Of a stretch of 64,000 nt of DNA, positions 49,701 to 60,516 are shown piece by piece. Source of the DNA: Heterotrichella gracilis (taxonomy: Eukaryota; Sar; Xanthophyceae; Tribonematales; Xanthonemataceae). Each line of letters opens with the position of its first letter. The first letter of the stretch is position 1. Below the pieces are notes generated by a model. The model saw only the letters and a program-made list of their open reading frames with translations. It was not told the origin of the DNA and searched no databases. Where the stretch lies: NCBI GenBank assembly GCA_032358255.1, contig JAULBX010003332.1:310001-374000 (forward strand). The letters are read 5' to 3'. Made by a program: the position numbers and the translations under genes.

Positions 49701-52700
49701 TCCAGCACCAGGGCGCTGTACATGTCGGGGAGCACCCAGCGCACAGACGTGCCCGGAGACCTGCGGCCGCGCCTGCAAGCGGGGCGAATGAGGGGTCATG
49801 AGGTGCACAAGGGGCAGAATACTGAAGGCCGCGCGTGAAAGTAGGTGTGGGTGTGGGTACGGGCGGAATAAGGCTAAAGTCCATGTGCTGTACCCTCTTG
49901 AGGGTTAAAGAAGATATGAGGCATATGTGACACAGCTGGCCCTTGGCAGCTAATTGTGAGGGACAAGAGTGCATGGCGTATGGCCACTGCGGGTATGGGC
50001 ATCCCACTTCGGCACGGACGGTACTTCACTGTTATGGAGGCAGGGATATGCTGGCTGCATCAGTGTTTGCACCTAAACAGTGCATTAAGGTGCAGACGAG
50101 AGTAGCCAGTCAAGTTCAAACTGGCTGTGACTGGGTGTATGATAGGTGGCAAACCCTACACCCTGATAAGGTTCGGGTTGAAGGGTATATGGGTTTAGGG
50201 TTTGCGTGTGTGTCGGCATGCGCACCCTGCTGCGGCGCCCTGCTGTGGCTTGTGCAGATGCTGGAAGCCCAGTGCTTTGAGGAACTTGGTGTAGGTGAGC
50301 TGTGGGTTGCGGTGGTGCACATCCACGGTGAAGCCAGAGGGGGAGGAAAGAATCTAGGGGAGAGAAGGGGCAGGGGAGAGGATTCAGGCATACTGGGTGG
50401 GTGGCATATGCGTACGTCACCACCATTAAGGGTTGTGCGAGCAAGTTACCACTCGTTGTCACATGTCCATCCCCACCCGCCCGTTTGCTCCCCAATCTAT
50501 ATTGCAAAGGCTGTGTCACCCAGAACGTTACCTTGCTACCCCTTTGCCTGTGCAATCGAATCCATCCCTGCTCCCAAAAGCATAATTTAGCACCACTAAA
50601 TAACGCGCTTACAGAGCACCCCTCCCACCACCCACCTGCGGGTCGCGCCTGGACAGCCAAAACGCCGCTGAGCAGGTGTCACTATCCATGCCCGTGGCCC
50701 CCATCACGCGCTGGAAATACGCCACATTTGCCTCCTGCCCCCCTCCCTCCCCCTGCGCGATGTACCCCTCCCGCTGCACCACCCACACGTCCTCGCGGGG
50801 GGGCTCTGGGGCGGAGCAGAGCGCCTGGGAGGGGTGGGGGTGCATGCGGCAGTACCATGCAGCGTCTTCAACCAGCTGAGGGGGTGGGGATTAGGAATTG
50901 AGGGCCAGGGGGAAGGGGTGGGGTGGGATTGTCAGGGGTTGGGCGGTTGGCTGGCGGATTGCGGTGGTACTGTATGGTAACGCTGGGCACAGTGCATGTG
51001 GTGGTGGGGACTGCCACTGCCTGCGCAACCCCACTTTACCCCACCCATGTGGCAAACACACACCATCACAATACCACCCACCAACATCTCCACCTCCCCT
51101 GCCCCTGCCCCCGTCACCACCACCACCACCATCACCACCACCGCCAACCCCACCCACTACCATCACCACCACCGCCCTCGCCGCTTCCACCCCCACCGCC
51201 ACCCCCCACCCCACCCCCCACCTGCACCTCCTCGGGCAGCACCCTCCACTTGTCGCAGGCGTCGCATTGCACCCACTGCTGCGCGGGCCCGCACCCCTCA
51301 TCCAATGAGGACAAACGCTCGCCAGGTGTGGCAAAGGGGGCCTTGCGCTTGCGACCTAATAGGGTTGGAGGGTTGGCTCTGAGGGAGTGGCGTGCAGGGG
51401 TGCGTGGCGTGCAGGGGTGCGTGAGGATTTGCACTACAATAGGTGTCTTGGCGTGGGCCTGCATGGCAACCCACACACCACCGAAAAGTGCACTGTGGAT
51501 ACTGGCTAGTAAGCAAGCCACATGCCATACCAGGTGGATACTAGGTACCAAGCTAGGCTCCACAGAGAGATGATAAGTACCATTAGAATTTTTCAACTTC
51601 TCAGTTGATTATTCATAGGGAGTCTGAGAAATGGTACAACCCCATCACCCACCTCTTCCTCCCCCCGCCTGCACCGCCTCCTCCAGCAGCGCATCATCAC
51701 CACAACCCACATCAGCTCCGAGACACAGGGGCGCGCCACCCAGGGAAGGAAGGCTGGGGAGGGCCTGGTATGGGGCGTAGGTGGTGGGGGAGGGCTGGAT
51801 GGTGGGTGAAACCTCCCCCTGACCTGCACCGCACACACACACCCCTGTCATCGACCCTACCCTTTGATGAGCTGCTGCCAGGGCAGCATTGCCTATCCCC
51901 ACACCCCACACACACCCACCCCTCATACAATCACACGGCTCCCTAGCCTGGCCATACGCTGCTGCCAAAGCCACTGACCTTCCTACCTAGGCCTTTACAG
52001 TATTAATCTTGGCATTGCCCACCTCCAGTCCCATCGCCCGATGAACCCCGCCCTCCACACACACACACCGATCCCGTGCACTCATGACCCCCACAAGCCT
52101 CAGCACCCCCCGCCCCACCCCCCACCTGCCCTCCCCACACTCGCGCGCTTTGCCTCCCCCCTGGTCCCCGCACCCCCCACGTGCGCTGTGTTTGCCGCCA
52201 TGCCAAACAGCACAGGGCTGCCGTCACGCTCCATGCGGGACACCGTGTAGTAGGCGCTGGCGCCCCTGCCCCCACCCCTGGCCCCACCATCCCGCAGCCA
52301 CTGGCAGGTGGTCCAAGAGGGGGTGGCGGGCAGGCTGCCGCGTGATTGGAGGATGAGCGCCAGCCCGGTGATGGTCTTGCCCAGGCCTGAGGGGCGGAAA
52401 TGTTCAGTCAAACACTGGCTGCAAACTAACTACTGAGCCAGTTTTATGTCAGTGGCTTCCAGTAATACAGACAAGTGAGTCGTCAGCCTTGCACAAGCAT
52501 GCGCCACTCAGCGCTTTCCTGGCGTCGATATACAACTTCTGCATGGGGGCAATTTGATGGGAGGCAAGGGCTGCTATAGTCACCAGCCTGTACGATTTGG
52601 GACAAGGTTTTTGCGACGGCAAGGCGCCCGTACGCACTGGATGTTCTGAAACTCACTGCAGGCCCAACTTCATCTACATAGTACTACATAACAGCCCCCA

Positions 52701-55653
52701 CCCACTCCCACTTCTGACTCAATGCAGAACAGCTCCCCAACACCCACACGCCCACATTCCAAACCCGCTCCCCACAGAACAGACCCCACACTCCCATACC
52801 TCCCACATTCCAGGACCCCGCAAACAAATCCCCACCACCCCGCACCTGGCTCATCACAGAACAGCCCTCCCCTGAAGTCCGGCAGGCCATTGGGCGGCAG
52901 CGGCGACAGCTCACCCGTTGCGCAGCATGCGTACAGGTAGGTGCCGCCCTGGGTCTGGAAGGTCCGGATGAAGGGGTGGGGGATGTCGCCCCACACGCGC
53001 TCGCGGCCACGCATCCAGCGCACGGCGGCGCGCTGCGGATGGGGGAAAGCTGGCTGCTGTGAGAGGGGGGGCAAACCTGGGTGCGATGTGACAGATGACA
53101 TGCACCAACTGATGGCCAAGGCCAGGCGCTGGCAGATGGCATGCGTTGCGCTGAACGTGGCGATGCCATGCTATAACTAGGGCAAGGCCCTAAGCCAAGG
53201 GAGACAGGGCATGTCGCCCAGCAAGTCATATACCACATGCCTCAGAAGGCCTCCCGCCATGTGCAATCCCACATCAACACGTACTACCCCCCACCCCCAC
53301 CCCCATCCACCCACCCACAAACCCGCCACCCCACCTGGTGCGGAAACAGGTCCAGCTTCATCCCCGGGACAGCGTCTCCCCCCACCCCCCGCAGGTGCGC
53401 GCATGTGCAGCTCAGCGCCGCCACATCCCTCAGGGACAGGCAAGCAACAATGCAGGCCAGCACCTCGGGGGGCAGCAGGGACAAGCCAAGGCTGAGAGGA
53501 GGGGGGAAAGAGTGAGGTGAAGTGGAGGGGAGGGGAGCGTGCAAAGCAGGAGTGTGACATGGCTATGCCCAGGAGGCATGTGGGTGGTGCATGAATAGGT
53601 ATATATGGGCTGTGCAAGGGACACGGTGTGGGGGAATGGTGGGGGCAATAAGTGGGGGTACATGGGCATGGGCGTGTGGAACGCAAGCGCTGAATGGGAG
53701 CGGCCTCCCGCACTGGGCGGGTTGCACGTTGCGTGTCCCTCCACCCCTCCACAACACAGACAATGTGCACTGGGCTGCCAGGGGCCCCACATGTGTCACA
53801 TGCATGCATGGTTGTTGGCTGGTGCCTGTGTGTCTGCATACCCGTCTGTTGTCCTCAAGGGGGGTAGCTCAGGGTCCTGGCAGTAGGAGGGGAGCTCCTC
53901 AAAGCAGGCAACCAGGCTACAAGGGGGGGCGCAAAGATTAAGTTAGAGGAGAAGGGTAAGTGGTAGCTTTCCAGGATCGGTAGCAGGTGGTGCCAGGCAT
54001 GTGCGCAACCCGGCACCAATCAGTCACCTGGGTACATGCCCGGGGCCCACACAGCACAGAGTGTGCCCTGCTGGTTTAGTGAATTGTGAATGGTCATTGT
54101 GAATTGTGACCATGCAACAGTACATATGCACACGGCGTAGCCAGTCGGTGCAGCACGTAAAACATGATTCAAAATTGCCACCCAGCAGCATGCAGGCAAA
54201 TACTTCATTCAATTTTGGCAGAATTCCAACCCTAGGGTAGTGCACACCCACCACCCTGCCATGCCCCCTGCCACACTTCCCCACCTGAACCTGTCCTTCT
54301 CTTCCCCCTGCCCCCCCTTGACACCTCCCCCCACTGGCTCCATGTGCATGCCCGCATTCTCAAGCGCTGCGTCCCCAGGCAGCTGCGCCGCTGGCAGTGT
54401 GTGCAGGTGCGTGAACACGTGCGCGGCAGCGGGGCTGGCACGGCACACGCCCGTGCCGCTGAACAGCCTGCGGGGTGGGTCCGGGGGGTTATGGGAGGGA
54501 GTGGGTGCGCACACAGGGCATGCTTTCACGGGGGTCATACCATGGCAGGTGCGTTATATAGCAAAGGTGGCAGCAAATCTGCCCACTATCCCACCGCTAC
54601 AGTAGTGCAAAGCCATACGTGGCGTGGTGCCCTGCCCTGCCCCACACCCATGCCCCACACCCTGGTATGGCCTGTCCCCTGTTTGGGCCCCCACCCCCAT
54701 TCCCTCCTCAGCAGCGCACCATGAGGGCACCAGCAGGTACACGCACGCCTGCACCAGCCCGTCAGCGCCACCTGGCGCCTCCACGCGGGCCTCTGCGCCA
54801 AACTTCTCCTTGCCAACCTGCGCACACGTGTATACACACCAATCACGCAACATGTCAGGCTACATGTTAGCAGAAATCCTACTCGCAACAATATTTTGCT
54901 GTCGCTACACATGTTTCAGGTGCGCTTGGCCATGCCATGGGCCAACATGCGGTCGCCATGTGCAGCAAGTGTATAGCAGTATTGTATTGATGGCAAGCCG
55001 CAGTCCCCACCCAGCTGCATAGTGCACATGCAGATGCACTGGTGTGCTGTATCGCCGTGCACACTGGGCTGTGGTGGGCAGGTGGTATTGAGGCCAGTTG
55101 TGTAACAATGGGTGCTCCAGGTTTGTATGGGGTAAGATGGCGATCAGCCAGAGTAGCGCAGTGCATGGCGTGGTGGGGTGTGCTGCGGAGTGACACATAT
55201 CATATCCTCTCCTATAGCTGTTGTGCTTAGTGCTAGGATTGTGGGTCATGGTGAACCCTAGGTCAAGGGTGGGCAAGGCACTCACCAGCACGGCAAGAGC
55301 CTCCACGAACGTTGTGCCCTTGGCATCAGTGAAGGTTTCCTGAGTCTCCCATAGCTTGGTTCTGTGCAACAGGGGTGGTAGCACGGCTTATGGCACAGGG
55401 GTGGCAGGTTTGGCGCGCAGGTGCCCTATATATGCATGCTTATGGGTTCACAACGCTACCGTTGGTGCCGAACTCGTCTTGCTGTTGTGACTGCACCGTA
55501 CCCAGGGGTATTCACCGAGGCGAAGTATGGCGTTTCCTTCTGTCCCTTGCACGCCTGAAGGTAATACTTTTCGCTGGCCACCCACTCCCCCTCCAGGCGC
55601 AGCTGCAGGTCGCAAAACCCTACCAGGTCAAGGGTATGAACCTTACGCCCCAT
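43767..55653 (-). CDS. F-box/SNF2 helicase/CW/RING protein (At3g54460-like)
   Basis: Predicted nuclear SNF2-family ATPase joined to ubiquitin-ligase modules; 25 exons, 4119 nt, 1372 residues. Exons (minus): 55653-55502, 55361-55286, 54817-54720, 54467-54285, 53916-53842, 53491-53335, 53032-52846, 52386-52174, 51823-51653, 51355-51222, 50875-50636, 50353-50226, 49772-49669, 48934-48732, 48498-48385, 48140-47934, 47703-47560, 47299-47133, 46860-46594, 46410-46274, 46012-45848, 45619-45450, 44936-44817, 44538-44265, 43999-43767. Order: F-box 198-245 (SLLPPEVLACIVACLSLRDV), helicase start (RAAVRWMRGRE), Walker A DEPGLGKT near 310, CW zinc finger split by an intron (WVQCDACDKWRVLP then AWYCRMHPHPSQALC), SPATLIVV, Walker B variant DEGH near 755, VMTGTPTPNTP motif III, RING C-x2-C-x11-C-x-H-x2-C-x2-C-x6-C-x2-C near 985-1015, helicase C AIVFSKFGLHLQLV, DATGSVGLDLSFV, SRAHRMGATGPV. 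Same architecture as the Arabidopsis F-box protein At3g54460. Weakest parts: exon 1 and the exon 8/9 junction. Confidence 0.92.
44755..44815. repeat. (CACACCCA)n tract in SNF2-gene intron
   Basis: Degenerate cacccacacccatacaccc repeats between exons 24 and 23 of the SNF2 gene. Confidence 0.85.
45031..45050. repeat. (AGTT)5 microsatellite
   Basis: Five perfect AGTT units within the intron between exons 45450-45619 and 44817-44936. Confidence 0.97.
48280..48411 (-). repeat. Three copies of the SNF2 exon 15 end, two in the intron
   Basis: atgaatgggttggcaccccc occurs at 48280, 48329 and 48389. Only the last is exon (coding GANPFM before the gtgggt donor at 48384); the other two lie in the following intron with 49-60 bp spacing. 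Confidence 0.9.
49425..49560. repeat. Minisatellite of tgtacatatgcatgtacata words
   Basis: About 11 degenerate alternating purine-pyrimidine units (gtacatatgc, gtacataagc, gtacgtatgc), locally palindromic, in the intron between exons 13 and 14 of the SNF2 gene. Confidence 0.92.
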
Positions 55654-56126
55654 CAGACGCCCGTCTTAGCTCTCATTAGGAACCAGCACAGACTGGAACT
55701 GCTGCAAACCTTATTCTACAGGGCTGCTTTAAGAATTCAAGATCGCCGAGGAAACATGGTGTCGACTGGGGCAACGCCCCCTGAGTCTGAGCGGGGAAAC
55801 AGTAGTATTGTTTAAACAATGTTAGTGCAGCACTGCTAGTGCTTGCTGTACTAGAAGCGGCGAGGTTTTGGACATCGTCGCAGCGAAAAATGGATAGTAG
55901 AGGGCACCGGCCGCCGACCGCCTGCCGCCATGTTGTAGAGAAGTGGCACAAGCACGCACCTGTTTCCGCACAAACAAGTTATACCACAAGGTGCAAACTC
56001 AAACCCAAGTCTTTGCACACATTGAAGTCGAGTGGCACCATCACGCACACCACCAGTTCGAGGCAAGCGAACCAGGGGTGTCTACTTTGTGTTCTTGACA
56101 TCACCTAGCCAAAACTACAACCTCAG
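55654..56126. promoter_or_regulatory. Divergent promoter region SNF2 gene / CobW gene
   Basis: 473 bp between opposed start codons; both promoters must lie here. The start of the SNF2 gene is itself uncertain, so the true region may be shorter or longer. No clear core element seen. Confidence 0.55.
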
Positions 56127-59100
56127 ATGGCGTCTACAACTGCCAGCAGCGTCCTGGGCTTGGCACAGTGCCCGCTACGCGCCTTTTCGAGGGCGAGCAC
56201 ACGCAGACCAGCCCGTTTCGTTGCCCGCAATGGCATCTCGGCTGGCATCTCAACCAGCCCTCGTGTGCCGTTGCCTGCTGCCTCCTCCCGCACCACAAAT
56301 GCAGCAGCACAGTTCCTTGGAAGCCGCTTGCAGCAACAACTTGTCAGGCGCAGCAGTGTGCAGTGCGCCGCTGCGGTGGAGGATGTGATTGACGTGGAGG
56401 CCACCACCATCGATGAACGAGTGCCTGTCACGGTGCGGTTATTAGTGGCAGCGACACTACTATCAATACTGCACCCTTCACACAGCGCCGACCCACTTGT
56501 TGTGCTATTCAAGTGTTATCGGTGTCTCGTGTAGGGGGTATATTGAGTGCACAACGCCACAAAACCGCCACAACGCACCGCGTTCACGTATGTGACTCGT
56601 ATATGCATGCATTGTACCAACACAGTGTGGGTGGGTCTGCAGTCATTACTGCCGCTACCACACCCCATGACTTCCAAACCCTCCTGTGGTTGTATACTTT
56701 GGGTTATCAGCAGGAGGTTATTTCTACACCTTACTCCTACCTGAACTCCTGCATGGCGTCTCGCCGCAAAACCCTAGGGATTTTGTTTCATGCGTTGGTT
56801 GAGGTCAGCTAATTTTATTTTGCGTGGCGGAGGGTTCTCAAAAGACAAGCTGTTTTCAGAAGGACAGTCTGCTTCCGCTGTTCAGCTGGGTTGACGTTGT
56901 GGTTCCCCTCGCAGGTCATCACCGGCTTCCTGGGCTCTGGCAAGACCACCCTGCTCAACTACATACTGCGCGAGGAGCACGGGAAGCGCATAGCAATTAT
57001 AGAAAACGAGGTGGGGGTCCTGCAACTCTACGCCTGCCACATCGCTGGACCGCGCCTCCTGCCACCCCACTCAAACCACTGCTGTGGGCTGTATGCTGGT
57101 CCTCGTGCACTGCAATATATCATATATGGTTATATCTTGCATGCATCCATATGCGCTCATGGGCCTTGGCCTTCACTGTTGGAGTGCCCGTCCACCATCC
57201 CGCACACACTGCCCCACTCCCCTCCTTGCACACATAACATCCTCCCTGTGGCCTGCTGACTCCTCCCCCGCCCCCGCCTTGCAGTTTGGCGAGATCGACA
57301 TCGACAGCTCCCTAGTGGCAGCCCAGGAGAACCTTGGTCCAGGCGGTGAGCAGATCATGATGCTCAACAACGGCTGCCTGTGCTGCACAGTGAGGGAGGA
57401 CCTGGTGGAGATGCTCAACAAGCTGGTAAGGGCACATGCCACCTTGGGGGCCCTGCTCGCCACCTGCATCACTGCCTGTTTGGGATGGTGCATTGCAAGG
57501 TTGAAAAGAGAATGGAGCCCCCATGTTTCGTCATCCAGGCGATGTGCACTAACGAAGTCCCTCCTTCTGGCCCATGCTTCATCACCTAAGCAATTTGCAC
57601 ATATGAATAAAATCTCTAACCTCTGGACTTCTTGTGATGGCAGGGGGGCATATCATGTCCATTTTGTCATGTCACTGACCCCATATGTGCGCCCTGCCCG
57701 CAGTACGAGCGCCGCTCCGAGTTTGACCATGTGATCATCGAGACCACTGGCATGGCCAACCCCGCGCCCATCATCCAGACATTCTTCCTGGAGCCATCCA
57801 CCAGCACTCAGATGCGGCTGGATGGGGTGGTCACCCTGGTTGACGCCAAGCACATCGGGCTGCACCTGGATGAGGAGAAGGAGGAGGGGGTGGTGAACGA
57901 GGCGCTGGAGCAGGTGGCCTACGCGGACAGGATCGTGGTCAACAAGACCGACCTGGTAAGGGTTTGGGATTTGGGGTAGGGTTTGGGGCGTGATTAGGGT
58001 CAGTGGCAACTGGGAGACTAGAGGTGGGTATCAGAGACGCTGGAGCAGGTGGCGTAGATGGATTGTGATTGTAGGTAACATGACTGATGTATTACAGGGT
58101 TGTACACAGGACGAGCAGTGCTTACATTGTCACAAAACAGGGTATCTTGATTGCTGCATTACGGGCTCATTATAACCTTGGCGTGCTGTGACGTGTTATC
58201 CCTCTACAAAACCGTCACCAGTAAGTTGCACAAAGCCTGCTTTCTTCGGCACCTAGCCACCACCCTGGCACCCTGTGATTTCCCCCCCTTTTCATCCCCC
58301 CCAGGTCAGCCCTGAGGACCTTTCCTCCCTTGAGACCCGCCTGCGCTCCATCAACAGCATGGCGCACATGACCCGCACCCAGCGCAGCAAGGTGCCGCTG
58401 GACTACGTGCTGGGGGTGGGCGGGTTCGACCTGCAGCGAGTGGAGGGGGAGGTGCGTGCGCAATGTTGGTGGTGGTGGTGGGGCATGTGCAGTTGGATGT
58501 GGTGGTTAGGTGGCGGGGAGAAGAGGCATATGCACCCATTGGGTTTGCTCAGGACAGGTGTCAACAGGTGTGCGCATGGCCCATTTCCCACAGCGCTCCC
58601 TCCATGCCACTCCCTCGTAGCGCATGGCCGCCACCAATCATGTACCTTGCCCATCCACTAGTTGCGCTCCCAACCCCTCTCCACCCCCCATGCCTGGACT
58701 TCTCTCCCCTCCTCCACACCCACCTCCCCCCCCCATCCCCCCCTTGCAGGTGAACGCCGAGCTGCTGCGCCAGGAGTCCAGCCACAGCCACAGCCACAGC
58801 CATGACCACGAGCATGAGCACACACACGAGGATGGCCAGCCCTGCTCTGCATGCGGCCACGACCACAGCCACGACAACGCGCATGGTCACAGCCACGAGC
58901 ACAGCCATGATCACGAGCATGAGCATGGGCATGAGCACAGCCACCGCTCCGCCCATTCGCACAAGCACGACGACAAGGTTTCGTCTGTCAGTGTGGTGTG
59001 GGAGGGGGACATGGACCTGGCAAAGGTGCGCAAAATATACCCGAGCAAAACCCTGGGGAACGAGTGTGAAACCCTGACAAATCCCAAGTGGAGGTTGTGG

Positions 59101-59827
59101 TGGTGCTTAGAAATGAGGACTGTACAATGTGCTGAAACAATTAAGCGGAATTTTCTTAAACCCTCACGGTGATCCCAGGATGTGTTGGTGGGGGATGGCG
59201 TCGCAGACCAATTCAGTGGCTTATAGCCCTATTGCGACCCTAGGGTCTGCTGCATGGTGTTCATTGCTTGCTTGCGCCCAAGACAATAGCACGTTGGTAG
59301 TGCATGTGGGGCAAGGTTAGCATTTGAGCCTGCATGCGTCTTGTTTGGTGGCCCATTTTGTGCATGCGGCAGGTTGCATGTGGCAGGATGCACGCGCGGT
59401 TGTGCGTGCCACAGCCACCGTAGGCCTTACACTGGCGCATGAGCCTCGTGCTGTAAAGTGGTGAGCTGCCATCATATCTGACCCCACTTACAGATTGTAC
59501 TGCCATGTGACCACCCCCTCCCCTCCCCAGGTGAACATGTGGATGAACCTGCTGCTCGAGCTCAAGGGCGACGACCTGTACCGCATGAAGGGCGTGCTGG
59601 CCATTCGGGACGTGGACGAGCGCTTTGTGTTCCAGGGGGTGCACAAGATGTTCGAGGGCATGCCGGACCGGCCCTGGGGACCGGACGAGAAGCGCTCCTC
59701 GCGCATGGTGTTCATCGGCAAGGATTTGGACAAGGATGTGATCAGGGAGGGGTTCCAAGAGTGCCTGGCGGACTTTGAGCAGACCCCGGAGGCGGCGGCG
59801 GCCTGGGAGGCGGCTGTGTCGGGCTAG
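56127..59827 (+). CDS. Plastid CobW/G3E (COG0523) GTPase with His-rich metal loop
   Basis: Predicted 504-residue metal-chaperone GTPase of the ZNG1/CobW family. Exons: 56127-56432, 56915-57010, 57285-57425, 57704-57955, 58305-58451, 58750-59025, 59531-59827; every junction is phase 0 and the total is 1515 nt. Exon 1 (102 residues) is a Ser/Ala/Arg-rich transit peptide ([20 protein letters not shown]) plus linker. GTPase marks: Walker [16 protein letters not shown], switch region with GCLCC (the CxCC metal site), Walker [11 protein letters not shown], and guanine motif NKTD. Between the G domain and the CobW_C domain lies a histidine loop coded by exon 6 with about 25 His in 65 residues ([15 protein letters not shown] and similar) and a CSAC pair. 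Cob[22 protein letters not shown] and [18 protein letters not shown]. Zinc transfer is the best-supported role of relatives; cobalt or another metal is not excluded. Confidence 0.94.
58028..58075 (+). pseudogene. Decayed copy of CobW exon 4 end inside intron 4
   Basis: acgctggagcaggtggcgta and the following 25 bases copy gcgctggagcaggtggccta of exon 4 (about 57902 on), with tag and other stops, 125 bp downstream. Confidence 0.85.
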
Positions 59828-60516
59828 GGCGGGGGCAAGGGTGGGGCCCTGAGGGGGCAGTGGGACTACGCGCGTGTGTGGGGGTGGTGGCACAGCGGCG
59901 GCAAGGGGGTGCCCAGCCAAAGTGGACAAGCGCGGTGCTGGGAGGGTATGGTGGGTTTGAAAGGCGTTGGGGCTGGCTGCAGGTGGGGCGTAGGCATGGA
60001 TGGGCATGTCCTGGGAAGCTTAGGTCTAAATGTTGAAGTTCAGTTTACACTGTAAGTTTGTGTATAGGGATGTTCGCAGTAAAGCTACTGCCATGGGGAG
60101 TTGCTGCAGCTTTTGAACGATCCTGCAAGTTGGATTCATGCTGACATCTTCTGGATCAATGGCTGGGCATAGTTGGCGCTGTCAACACAATTGATAAGAT
60201 GATCCTGCTGGGCAGCAACAGTCACAGGAGCCCTACATTTGTAATATTTACTGTAACAGCTGGTGTGCAGAACAGTCGGTGGACATCACAGTGAGGTGTT
60301 ATTGCCCAGGCTACTGTCAATGAGATGCAGAACTACCAAATTTGCTGCTTTTTGACGGCCTGGCCCGGGCGCCACCCCCCCCCCTGCACCTGGCGCATGC
60401 TGCCGGCACTCAAGAGCCACGCTGCAGGTGATCACCAGACAAGCACCCCCTTGTCCCAGTCGCATACCACATCCCAACCATCATTTGTACACCAGTCATT
60501 TTCCTCCCCAGGGACC
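59828..60516. other. Convergent 3' region of CobW and WD40 genes
   Basis: 3' UTR sequence only. Holds the two-sided TGTAA motif at 60045-60055; a second plus-strand TGTAA lies near 60251. Confidence 0.6.
60045..60055. terminator. Two-sided TTACA-C-TGTAA polyadenylation motif
   Basis: TGTAA on the plus strand (60051-60055) is 224 nt past the CobW stop. TTACA at 60045-60049 is TGTAA for the minus-strand WD40 gene, about 470 nt past its stop. Use by both genes is inferred. Confidence 0.5.

Noticed and set aside
50185-50206. Interstitial telomere array at 50191
   Set aside because: Only about two TTTAGGG-like units; too short to be a former chromosome end, so listed only as part of a dispersed word pattern.
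58561-58968. Val/Met-rich hydrophobic frame on the minus strand that looks like a membrane protein
   Set aside because: It is the complement of the His-rich CobW exon; CAC/CAT codons read backwards as Val and Met.
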